Assembly: GCA_036383895.1 (NCBI GenBank) | Contig: DASVNK010000053.1 | Span: forward strand, 1-64,000 | Source of the DNA: DASVNK01 sp036383895 | Lineage (GTDB): Bacteria; Verrucomicrobiota; Verrucomicrobiia; Limisphaerales; SXQI01 | Direction: 5' to 3' | DNA: 64,000 nucleotides | In this document: piece after piece, positions 9,050 through 17,005 of the stretch | How the letters are laid out: each line of letters opens with the position of its first letter | Numbering within the stretch: the first letter of the stretch is position 1 | Translations under genes and position numbers: made by a program | Notes under the pieces: generated by a model | Told to the model about the DNA's origin: nothing | The model's database searches: none | What the model saw: only the letters and a program-made list of their open reading frames with translations

Positions 9050-10126
9050 ATGCGAATTCCAGGCAATAAGCTGGCCGTTTTGCTTTTTACGGTAGGAATG
9101 GTGCTGGGTGCGGACTCAAATCCCACTCCGCCGCCGCTGCCGCCGTTACCTTCTGAACTGCCAGTTCTCGCCCCCGCACAGAACCAGCCGGTGCGCCGTG
9201 TGTTGCCACTTAGCCGTCCAGCAAGAAACCTAACGAATTCGACAGGAGCAATTCGCCTTCCGCAGTTTCCGCAACGTCCATTAACGAATGCGACTCCGCA
9301 ACAGTATCAGCCGGCGCGTTATCAACCAACCTATGTGCCGGAAGACATCCTGAAGTGGGACGCAACGGAGAAGGAGATTCACGCCAAGGAGGAGGACCTG
9401 GATCTCGCGTTTTCGTTTGCGTTGACCAACGTCTCGACCACCAACGTGACGATTAATTGGGTCCGCCCTTCGTGCGGATGCACCGTGGCGAAGTTGCCGC
9501 CGACCCCGTGGACGCTAAAGCCGGGCGAGGGCGGTCACATTGATTTCAATTTGGATATCCGTGGGAAGAACGGAACCTTGGCAAAATACGTCAGTGTCGA
9601 CACGTCACACGGCCAAAAGCTTCTGCTGATTAAAGCGACGATTCCCCAGCGGACGGCGAACCCGGCGATGGACGCGCGCATGAAGAACATGCAGATGGCG
9701 ATGGCGGATCGGCAGGTGGTTTTCCGCGGCGATTGCGCGAAGTGCCATGCGGAGCCGACCGTCGGGAAGAAGTCGGGCGAAGAAATCTATGCGGCAGCCT
9801 GTGCGATTTGTCACGACGCTCCGCACAGGGCAAGCATGGTGCCGGATTTGCACGCATTGAAAAAAGCGACCGGACAGGACTATTGGGCCTTTTGGATTGC
9901 GAATGGCAAGCCGGGAACATTGATGCCGGGATTTGCGAAAGCGCATGGCGGACCTTTGGAGGAAGAACAAATTCGTGCTCTCGCATCGTTCCTTTACGAG
10001 AAATTTCCGCGAGCAGACGCGACCGCTGCCGGTAGCGCGACGAATGGGGTCACGATTCCCAAAGCTGCGGCCGCGACCGGTGATCGAGCTGACTCGGGTA
10101 TCAAACCGGCGGGCGCGGGGAATTAG
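9050..10126 (+). CDS. Exported DUF1573-cytochrome c fusion protein
   Basis: A 358-residue protein with a signal peptide (NKLAVLLFTVGMVLGADS). After a Pro-rich linker, residues about 100-195 form a DUF1573 (Ig-like, ASPM-type) domain with the typical VRPSCGCTVAKLPP loop and LKPGEGGHIDFNLDIRGKNG. The C-terminal part contains two haem-attachment motifs, CAKCH and CAICH, about 24 residues apart, then LMPGFAKAHGG, whose Met could be an axial ligand, and a cytochrome-type ending EEQIRALASFLYEKFP. It is presumably a periplasmic mono- or di-haem electron carrier. tmk starts 7 bp after the stop, so they are likely co-transcribed. Confidence 0.85.
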   Translation: MRIPGNKLAVLLFTVGMVLGADSNPTPPPLPPLPSELPVLAPAQNQPVRRVLPLSRPARNLTNSTGAIRLPQFPQRPLTNATPQQYQPARYQPTYVPEDILKWDATEKEIHAKEEDLDLAFSFALTNVSTTNVTINWVRPSCGCTVAKLPPTPWTLKPGEGGHIDFNLDIRGKNGTLAKYVSVDTSHGQKLLLIKATIPQRTANPAMDARMKNMQMAMADRQVVFRGDCAKCHAEPTVGKKSGEEIYAAACAICHDAPHRASMVPDLHALKKATGQDYWAFWIANGKPGTLMPGFAKAHGGPLEEEQIRALASFLYEKFPRADATAAGSATNGVTIPKAAAATGDRADSGIKPAGAGN

Positions 10127-10133
10127 TTTTTGA

Positions 10134-10838
10134 ATGGCGGGGTTGTTCGTCACGTTCGAGGGCACTGAGGGGAGCGGGAAATCGACCCAGATTCAGCTTC
10201 TGGCCAAGCGCATTGAAGGCGTCGGACGGAAGGTCATTAGCCTACGTGAGCCTGGCGGAACGCCGATCGGCGAAGAAATCCGTCATACGTTGAAGCACAG
10301 CGCTGCGAATACTGGAATGTGCGCTGAAACTGAGTTGCTATTGATGAATGCGAGCCGGGCGCAACTCGTGCGCGAAGTGATCAAACCCGCGCTCGAAGAA
10401 AATAAGGTCGTGCTTTGCGACCGCTTTTTTGATTCCACCTTCGCTTATCAGGTGCATGGACGCGGCCTCGATGCGCTGCAGGTCCAACGGGTAATTGATG
10501 TTGCGATTGGTGGGACGATCCCGCATTTGACGCTGCTCTTGCGCGTGCCGATCGAAGTCAGCGAGAACCGGCGAGCGACTCGGGAAGTGCAAGCGAGTGA
10601 GAAACGCGATCGATTCGAAGAGCAGGATCGTGAATTCTTCAAACGGGTCGAGCAGGGCTATGACTCGATTGCGGCAAGCACCGATACCCGCGTGCGTTCG
10701 ATCGACGCAACCAGAAGTGTTGAAGAGGTGCACGAAGAGATTTGGCGTTGGGTGGAATCCTTAATTTGCACCCCTTCGACCGAGGGTGAACGCGCCTGGA
10801 AGACGATCGGCGAATATCGAACGAGCGGTCCCGGCTAA
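10134..10838 (+). CDS. tmk: Thymidylate kinase
   Basis: A 234-residue dTMP kinase supplying dTDP for DNA synthesis. It has the P-loop FEGTEGSGKSTQ, the REPGGTPIGEEIRHTL motif, the CDRFFDSTFAYQVHGRGL DR-box and a lid region (ATREVQASEKRDRFEEQD). It is slightly longer than the usual 205-215 residues because of a C-terminal tail after WRWVES. It follows the cytochrome fusion gene by 7 bp and converges on rpsT. Confidence 0.96.
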   Translation: MAGLFVTFEGTEGSGKSTQIQLLAKRIEGVGRKVISLREPGGTPIGEEIRHTLKHSAANTGMCAETELLLMNASRAQLVREVIKPALEENKVVLCDRFFDSTFAYQVHGRGLDALQVQRVIDVAIGGTIPHLTLLLRVPIEVSENRRATREVQASEKRDRFEEQDREFFKRVEQGYDSIAASTDTRVRSIDATRSVEEVHEEIWRWVESLICTPSTEGERAWKTIGEYRTSGPG

Positions 10839-10852
10839 GCGATTGCCTTGCC

Positions 10853-10883
10853 AGAAAAGAAAACGCCCGTCATTGGACGGGCG
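10853..10883 (-). terminator. Intrinsic terminator of rpsT
   Basis: CGCCCGTC (10864-10871) and GACGGGCG (10876-10883) form a perfect 8-bp stem with a 4-base loop. On the minus strand the hairpin is followed by TTTTCTTTTCT, so it terminates rpsT. On the plus strand no T-tract follows, so it would be a poor terminator for tmk. Confidence 0.9.
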
Positions 10884-10912
10884 CTCACGAAAAATTCAAA
10901 AGGGCTGGTGCG

Positions 10913-11176
10913 TTACTTCACCGTGGCGAGGCGCGTGGTCAAACGTGACTTCTTACGGCTGGCCATGGAGGAATGAATCACGCCAGTCTTCGCAGCTTTA
11001 TCGTAGCTGGAAATAACGGCGCGCAGTGCGGTGGTAGCTTCGTCGCGCTTCCCGGCTTTGACCGTTTCGAGGAAATTCTTTTCCAGCGTTTTCAAGCGCG
11101 ATTTGACGGATTTATTCTGTGTTTGCTTGCGCTCGCTGCTGCGCATGCGCTTTTCCGCTGACTTCGTATTCGGCAT
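10913..11176 (-). CDS. rpsT: 30S ribosomal protein S20
   Basis: An 87-residue basic protein starting MPNTKSAEKRMRSSERKQTQ and containing KSRLKTLEKNF and GVIHSSMASRKKSRLTTRL, the three-helix S20 pattern that binds 16S rRNA. Length is typical. It is a single-gene unit with its own terminator. The 250 bp upstream hold no supported gene. Confidence 0.97.
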   Translation of the reverse strand: MPNTKSAEKRMRSSERKQTQNKSVKSRLKTLEKNFLETVKAGKRDEATTALRAVISSYDKAAKTGVIHSSMASRKKSRLTTRLATVK

Positions 11177-11429
11177 ATTAAATTACAAAATTCCCGTAAT
11201 AGAGCCGGTTACCGTAGCGGAGGTCCGAGTTTTGTCAATGCAGTCAATCAAGCTCGTTTGGCGCGCTGGCGGAAGTAGCAGGGGCCGATTTCTCTTTGCC
11301 TTCGATAAACTTGCGCGCGCCGAAAAGTTCCTGAAAGGTATGCTCGTTCCGCAGCCGAGGCGGTTGGGCTGATTATGGGGTTGACGATTCAATAGCCGAG
11401 TCTCAATTTCAAAACCGTCATCGCAATTG

Positions 11430-13598
11430 ATGAAGACAATTCTTTTCGTATGCACCGGAAATGTTTGCCGCAGTCCCATGGCCGAGGGGTTATTTCGCCA
11501 TGCAACGAAAGGACAGGGTTTTCGAATATTTTCGGCGGGGGTCGGTGCCATTGACGGCCAGCCGCCCAGCGCACATGCGGTTCGCGCGCTCAAGGAATTG
11601 CAGATCGATATCAGCCGGCAGCGGAGCCGAATGCTGACGGGCGAATTGGTTCATCAGGCCGATTACATCTTCGGCATGACGCACGGGCATGTGGATGCAA
11701 TTACCTTGCTCTACCCACAAGCGGCCGATAAAACGTTTGTCCTTCGTGAGTTTGATGACACCCTCGATAACTTCGAGAAGGACATCGCAGACCCCATTGG
11801 TGGTTCCTACGAAGTTTACCTAAATGTCCGTGACCAGATTGAGCAAGGTATCGTGAGCATGATGAATTTCCTCGAGCAAAGCGAAGCAGCCAACGCGGCC
11901 GCATTGAAAAGCGGCCCGACGCATTTATTGGCGATCGGTTCGGACCACGCCGGGTTCGAATTGAAGCAGCGGATTCGCGAGCATCTGGAAAAGCAGGGGA
12001 TCAAGGTCAAAGATCTCGGCACGAACTCCGAGGATTCGACCGACTATCCGGATTTTGCGCGCACCGTCGCGGAGCATGTGGCAAATCGTCAAACTCGTTT
12101 CGGAATTTTGGTCTGCGCTTCGGGAGTGGGGATGAGCATGGCCGCGAACAAGGTGCCCGGCGCTCGCGCAGCACTCGTGTTGAATGAACAGATGGCGAAG
12201 CTCGCACGCCAACACAACGATGCGAACATTCTTTGTCTCGGCCAGAAGTTCGTTTCGCCGGAAGCCGCAACGCACATCATTGACACTTTCCTCAACTCGA
12301 ATTTCGAAGGCGGACGTCACGAACGCCGCGTGAACAAATTTGAGCAGTCGAACACGCCTCCTTACATGCGACTGCGTTTCGTCGACCGCGCGATCTACGA
12401 CGCGATTGAGCTGGAGCGGGATCGTCAGGACGAAAACATCGAGCTGATCGCGAGCGAGAATTTTACCAGCCCCGCCGTTATGGAAGCGCAAGGCTCGGTG
12501 CTCACGAACAAATACGCGGAAGGTTATCCCGGCAAACGCTGGTATGGCGGCTGCGAAAATGTCGATACCGTCGAGCAACTCGCGATCGCTCGCGCGAAGC
12601 GGTTGTTCGGAGCTGAACACGCGAACGTCCAGCCTCACTCCGGAAGCGGGGCGAACATGGCGGTCTATTTCGCCTTCCTCAAGCCGGGCGACAAGATCCT
12701 CACCATGGATCTCAGCCACGGCGGGCACCTGACGCATGGCAACAAAGCGAATTTTTCCGGGAAGTTCTTCGAAGTAGTTCACTACGGCGTGCGCAAGGAC
12801 GACGAGCGCATCGATTACGATCAACTCGAACGCGTGGCGCACGATCTGAAGCCGCGCATGATCACCGTCGGCGCTAGCGCCTACCCGCGCATTATTGATT
12901 TCGAGCGCATGGGCAAGATCGCGAAGTCCATCGGCGCGTATTTGCTCGCTGACATCGCGCACATTGCCGGCTTGGTCGTTGCGGGTGAACATCCAAGCCC
13001 GGTGCCGCATGCTGATTTTGTCACGACGACGACGCACAAAACCCTTCGCGGTCCCCGCGGCGGTTTGATTTTGTGCCCTGAGAAGTACGCCAAAGAAATT
13101 GATTCGCAGATGTTCCCCGGAATCCAGGGCGGACCTTTGATGCATGTGATCGCGGCGAAAGCAGTTTGCTTCCACGAGGCTCTGCAGCCGGAATTCAAGG
13201 ATTACCAGAAGCAAATCGTCCGAAACGCCAAAGCGATGGCGGACGGCTTGCGACGAAACGGATTCAGACTCGTTAGCGGAGGCACGGAGAATCACTTGAT
13301 GCTCGTGGATGTAGGCGCACGGAATTTGAGCGGCAAGGAATGTCAGATCGCTTTGGATGAAGCTGCAATTACCGTCAACAAAAACACGATTCCCTTTGAA
13401 ACGCGCTCGCCCTTCCAAGGCAGCGGTATTCGTGTCGGCACACCGGCGGTAACCACCCGCGGCATGAAAGAACAGGAAATGGCCGCGATTGCTGACATGA
13501 TCAGCGAGGTGCTCATGGATATCAAAAATCTTGACGCGGCGCATCAGGTGCGGCAGCGTGTGCGTGAGTTGACTGCAAGATTCCCCTTGCCTTACTGA
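11430..13598 (+). CDS. Fusion: LMW protein-tyrosine phosphatase / ribose-5-phosphate isomerase B / serine hydroxymethyltransferase
   Basis: A single uninterrupted frame of 722 codons encodes three normally separate enzymes. Residues about 1-150 are a low-molecular-weight tyrosine phosphatase with the CX5R loop VCTGNVCRSPMAEG and the general-acid loop IADPIGG. Residues about 165-305 are RpiB, with AIGSDHAGFELK and the catalytic-Cys loop LVCASGVGMSMAANK. Residues about 312-722 are a full-length serine hydroxymethyltransferase (GlyA) with IELIASENFTSP, YAEGYPGKRWYGGCENVD and the PLP-lysine motif TTTTHKTLRGPRGG (Lys codon at 13038-13040). All key residues of each domain are present, so all three activities may be retained. 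An in-frame TTG at 11427 precedes the ATG. No internal start with a strong ribosome-binding site is evident at the junctions. Confidence 0.93.
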   Translation: MKTILFVCTGNVCRSPMAEGLFRHATKGQGFRIFSAGVGAIDGQPPSAHAVRALKELQIDISRQRSRMLTGELVHQADYIFGMTHGHVDAITLLYPQAADKTFVLREFDDTLDNFEKDIADPIGGSYEVYLNVRDQIEQGIVSMMNFLEQSEAANAAALKSGPTHLLAIGSDHAGFELKQRIREHLEKQGIKVKDLGTNSEDSTDYPDFARTVAEHVANRQTRFGILVCASGVGMSMAANKVPGARAALVLNEQMAKLARQHNDANILCLGQKFVSPEAATHIIDTFLNSNFEGGRHERRVNKFEQSNTPPYMRLRFVDRAIYDAIELERDRQDENIELIASENFTSPAVMEAQGSVLTNKYAEGYPGKRWYGGCENVDTVEQLAIARAKRLFGAEHANVQPHSGSGANMAVYFAFLKPGDKILTMDLSHGGHLTHGNKANFSGKFFEVVHYGVRKDDERIDYDQLERVAHDLKPRMITVGASAYPRIIDFERMGKIAKSIGAYLLADIAHIAGLVVAGEHPSPVPHADFVTTTTHKTLRGPRGGLILCPEKYAKEIDSQMFPGIQGGPLMHVIAAKAVCFHEALQPEFKDYQKQIVRNAKAMADGLRRNGFRLVSGGTENHLMLVDVGARNLSGKECQIALDEAAITVNKNTIPFETRSPFQGSGIRVGTPAVTTRGMKEQEMAAIADMISEVLMDIKNLDAAHQVRQRVRELTARFPLPY

Positions 13599-13730
13599 GA
13601 ACCAATCCTTGCAATTAATCCACGGGAAGGGGCTTAGCGCAGTCCGGTGGTTAGACCGCCTGCCGTAAACCGCCCATAAGGGAGAATTACCCAAGATTTA
13701 CAGACCTGCGGGTTTCCCGCCATTACATCT

Positions 13731-15617
13731 ATGCCGAAAGCACCGTCACCAGGTAAAAGAACCGCCAAGCCCCGCGGCAAAAAGAAAGCTGACGAACTTC
13801 CTTTGGAAGGTGAGCAAGCGGTCGCGACTGACGCCGCCCCGCAGGCCACCGAGGAGCCACCGTCCGCTGAACAGCAATTCGAAAACGGACAGCGGGAAGA
13901 TCACGGCGACGTGCAGCCGCAATCGTTCGAATCGCCGCGCTCTCCAGCGCCGCGCGAATCAGATCGCATTGAGCCGCGGTTTGAAGCGGAAGCGGAAGGC
14001 CGATCCCAGCCGCCGCAGCAATTTCAGGAACGCCGGCCTGGCCCAAGCGGGCAACCGCGCGACGACCGCCGCCCGCAACAGCCGCAACAACATGGCCGCC
14101 CGCAACGCCAGGAACGCGGCGGCGAGAATGGAGGCGCCCCGCGCCCTCCTCAACAGCGCGGCAATTTTCCACCGCGTGACGAGAACCGCGGCCCGCGCGG
14201 CGATAACCTTCCACCGCGCGGCGATAACCGCGGGCCGCGAAATGACCGCCGCGACAGTCGACCTGAACCGCGTTTCGATGACGCGGACGAAAATCGCGAA
14301 GAGACACGTCCAGAACCTCGCAACATAACTCGCGACGACGATCTTCCACCGCCGCGCACAATCAACATTGCCGAGCTTCAGGCGATGTCGATGGTCGACC
14401 TGACCGCCATGGCGCGTGATTACAAGGTCGAGAACGTCGGGACGATGAAGAAGCATGAAATCATCTTCCACATTCTGCAGAAAAATGCGGAGCGGAACGG
14501 CATACTCTTTTCGGAAGGTGTTCTCGAAATTCTCCCGGAAGGTTTCGGTTTCCTTCGTTCGCAGGCTTTCAATTATTTGCCCTGTCCTGAAGACATCTAC
14601 GTTTCGCCGTCGCAGATTCGACGTTTCGATCTGCAGACCGGTGACTTGATCGCTGGCCAGATTCGCCCGCCGAAAGACAAGGAACGCTTCTTCGCGCTTC
14701 TGAAAGTCGAAGCTGTCGCCGGTGAAGATCCGGAAAAGGCGAAAGAGAAAACGCATTTCGATAATCTCACGCCGCTGTTCCCGAACAGACGCTTTATCCT
14801 GGAGACAGATCCGGCAGAGCTATCAACCCGGGTTCTGGATTTGGTTTGCCCGATCGGGAAGGGGACCCGCGGATTGATCGTCGCACCGCCGCGCACCGGT
14901 AAGACGGTGCTCATGCAAAAGCTTGCGAATGCTATCCTGAAAAATAATCCGGAGGCTTACCTTTTCATCCTGCTGATCGATGAACGTCCCGAAGAAGTCA
15001 CCGACATGGAGCGGAGTTGCAAGCCCGCGGAAGTGATCAGTTCCACGTTCGATGAGCCACCCGAGCGTCACGTGCAAGTTGCCGAAATGGTGATCGAAAA
15101 AGCACGTCGTATGGTCGAGCACAAGAAAGATGTCGTCATTCTGCTCGATTCGATCACCCGCCTGGCCCGTGCTTACAACACCATCCAACCGCACTCCGGC
15201 AAAATTCTGTCCGGCGGTGTGGACGCAAACGCGCTGCACAAGCCGAAGCGTTTTTTCGGCGCCGCTCGTAACATCGAAGAAGGCGGCTCGCTCACGATCA
15301 TCGCGACCGCGCTCGTTGATACCGGTTCCCGCATGGACGAAGTGATCTTCGAAGAGTTCAAAGGCACCGGTAACATGGAAGTGCATCTCGATCGCCATCT
15401 CGTCGATCGCCGCATATTCCCTTCGATCAACGTCGAACTCTCCGGCACGCGCAAAGAAGAATTGCTCTATCACCCGGACGAATGCAGCCGCGTCGTCATG
15501 TTGCGCCGGGCGCTTACCGGTGTGCCGCCGGTGGAAGCCATGGAACTCATGCTCGGCAAGCTGAAGAAGACCAAAAACAATATCGAGTTCCTGCTCGGAA
15601 TGGCTCTCGGACAGTAG
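13731..15617 (+). CDS. rho: Transcription termination factor Rho with long disordered N-terminal extension
   Basis: A 628-residue Rho. The conserved part begins near residue 207 (NIAELQAMSMVDLTAMARDY) with the Rho N-terminal domain, the cold-shock-like RNA-binding domain (EGFGFLRSQAFNYLPCPEDI) and the hexameric ATPase with P-loop APPRTGKTVL, Walker B VVILLDSITRLARAYN and SGGVDANALHKPKRFFGAAR. The first ~205 residues are low complexity, rich in Arg, Pro, Gln, Asn and Asp, with repeated RGDN/PPRGDNRGPR units, like extensions known from some high-GC bacteria that add RNA affinity or promote condensates. It ends in TAG, an ordinary stop in this genome. Confidence 0.96.
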   Translation: MPKAPSPGKRTAKPRGKKKADELPLEGEQAVATDAAPQATEEPPSAEQQFENGQREDHGDVQPQSFESPRSPAPRESDRIEPRFEAEAEGRSQPPQQFQERRPGPSGQPRDDRRPQQPQQHGRPQRQERGGENGGAPRPPQQRGNFPPRDENRGPRGDNLPPRGDNRGPRNDRRDSRPEPRFDDADENREETRPEPRNITRDDDLPPPRTINIAELQAMSMVDLTAMARDYKVENVGTMKKHEIIFHILQKNAERNGILFSEGVLEILPEGFGFLRSQAFNYLPCPEDIYVSPSQIRRFDLQTGDLIAGQIRPPKDKERFFALLKVEAVAGEDPEKAKEKTHFDNLTPLFPNRRFILETDPAELSTRVLDLVCPIGKGTRGLIVAPPRTGKTVLMQKLANAILKNNPEAYLFILLIDERPEEVTDMERSCKPAEVISSTFDEPPERHVQVAEMVIEKARRMVEHKKDVVILLDSITRLARAYNTIQPHSGKILSGGVDANALHKPKRFFGAARNIEEGGSLTIIATALVDTGSRMDEVIFEEFKGTGNMEVHLDRHLVDRRIFPSINVELSGTRKEELLYHPDECSRVVMLRRALTGVPPVEAMELMLGKLKKTKNNIEFLLGMALGQ

Positions 15618-15659
15618 GATTTGCTTGCCCATCGGCGTCGGTGTCCGTCGCTCGCGAAA

Positions 15660-16049
15660 TTAGCGACCGGGATTCGCGCGAATCATTTCAATCGCAGCTT
15701 TGGCTCGCGCATCACCTTTTTGCGCCGGCTCGAGTGCTTGGATGTAGGCGTCGTTCAATAGCTGCCGATACTGCGCAGCCTCCGCCTCGCTGAATTGTTT
15801 TCCGCTCGCGCGCATTCCAAGCAGTTGCGCAGCCGCTGTGTCATACTCGCCAGCCTGTAACGCTTTCTCGACGGCTTCGAATGCCGAAACCGGCGCAGTT
15901 TGCGGAGGCTTTTTTGAAGGAGCGACTGCCGCAGTGCTTGAGGTTGGCTCAGCTACGATTTCTTGTGCACTCTCCTGCTTCGCGCAGCTGCTGAGCAACA
16001 GGGCGATCACAGCGAATGTGACTTTCAGTTCTCTCCGCTTCAAACTCAA
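15660..16049 (-). CDS. Small putative lipoprotein coupled to a prepilin-like gene
   Basis: About 130 residues starting from a TTG that overlaps the stop codon of the prepilin-like gene (TTGA arrangement). The sequence KVTFAVIALLLSSCAKQES is a signal peptide with a lipobox-like LLSSC, followed by a Pro/Ala/Thr/Ser linker and an Ala-rich helical C-terminus (AVEKALQAGEYDTAAAQLLGM...AAQYRQLLNDAYIQAL) reminiscent of a single TPR-like helix pair. The frame stays open upstream to 16157, so the start is uncertain; no good ribosome-binding site decides it. Function unknown; context suggests the cell envelope. Confidence 0.55.
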   Translation of the reverse strand: MSLKRRELKVTFAVIALLLSSCAKQESAQEIVAEPTSSTAAVAPSKKPPQTAPVSAFEAVEKALQAGEYDTAAAQLLGMRASGKQFSEAEAAQYRQLLNDAYIQALEPAQKGDARAKAAIEMIRANPGR

Positions 16050-16909
16050 TTCAAAGTGCCGGTCTTCGACGCCGGGTTGTACCACGCATCGTTCGGCCCG
16101 GCCGGATTCGGAGTTGCTGGCCAAACGTTTTTTCCCGCCATCTCGGGCGAGAACCACTTTTTCAGTTTTACCGTAAACGCTGAGCCAGTGATGTTGCCCA
16201 TCGTGGCGATTCCCCCCGTATCCTGCGCGCGGGTTTTAGCGTTTCTTGCCGCACCATGCCGCTGCGAGATCCCTTCATGCGGCGTGTTCCCGAGATCGTT
16301 GAACAAGTACGCGACCTCATCTTCGTTTGCCTCCCAAAGTAGAATTCCCGTGGGTCGCAAACTCCCCATTCGATACTTTGAGAAGGGCTGCGCCGGAAGG
16401 GCTGGAGGATCTTGATAACTGATGATCGCCCCGTTCCAAACGTAACTCGTCAGCTTTATAGACCGCGCTTTGAAGAGTGCTTTCTTCGCACCGTTCGCGT
16501 CCTTCACATCTTTTGGGCACATCAACACTTTGGGATCGGCTAAATACGGCGCGAGCTGGCCTGTTTTGAAGAATCGCAATTGATTGGAAATGGTCACCGC
16601 GTCATCGCGCCCGGCCGAATCCGGAATTCCCGGCCCATGCGCCCAGCAGGCCCGCCCGCTCGCGCCGCCTGGACCTCCCCAACACGGGTTCGGCAGGAAG
16701 TCGTCGTTATCGCCAGCGAACATGTGCGCCGCCAGGAGAATCTGTTTGATGTTATTCAGATCGTTCGACAGCAGCGCGCGATCTTTAGCCTTGCTCAACG
16801 CCGGCAGCAACATGCTCGCGAGGATCGCGATGATCGCAATAACCACGAGTAGTTCTATGAGCGTGAAGGCCGAAATACGGCACACCGCAGTTCGGGTTTT
16901 GGGGAACAT
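16046..16909 (-). CDS. Type II secretion/pilin-like protein with prepilin N-terminus
   Basis: A 287-residue protein with the prepilin cleavage/methylation signature AFTLIELLVVIAIIAILASM, where cleavage would fall before Phe and Glu5 is conserved, followed by LLPALSKAKDRA and NDLNNIKQILLAAHMFAGDN. This is the abundant PVC type of pseudopilin (DUF1559-like) whose C-terminal globular part is variable. It is probably processed by prepilin peptidase and placed in the inner membrane. It overlaps the following lipoprotein gene by 4 bp and is one of two such genes in the window (compare 50135-50920). Confidence 0.85.
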   Translation of the reverse strand: MFPKTRTAVCRISAFTLIELLVVIAIIAILASMLLPALSKAKDRALLSNDLNNIKQILLAAHMFAGDNDDFLPNPCWGGPGGASGRACWAHGPGIPDSAGRDDAVTISNQLRFFKTGQLAPYLADPKVLMCPKDVKDANGAKKALFKARSIKLTSYVWNGAIISYQDPPALPAQPFSKYRMGSLRPTGILLWEANEDEVAYLFNDLGNTPHEGISQRHGAARNAKTRAQDTGGIATMGNITGSAFTVKLKKWFSPEMAGKNVWPATPNPAGPNDAWYNPASKTGTLN

Positions 16910-17005
16910 AAGTCCAGCTTAGCTCCCTTCGAAAGTTTCTGTCAATGCAGTGCTGACTCGTAACTCGCATGCTCAACCACGCTTACGCGAGCGTTGTCTG
17001 TTTGG

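Noticed and set aside
11177..11429. A glycine-type riboswitch or a gene remnant before the fused SHMT gene
   Set aside because: No tandem glycine aptamer core was seen. A minus-strand frame there reads plausibly for about 40 codons (FQELFGARKFIEGKEK) but has no start codon and no upstream continuation.
11925..13694. A 589-codon open frame antisense to the triple-fusion gene
   Set aside because: Composition and position show it is a codon-bias shadow; the sense strand carries three complete enzyme families.
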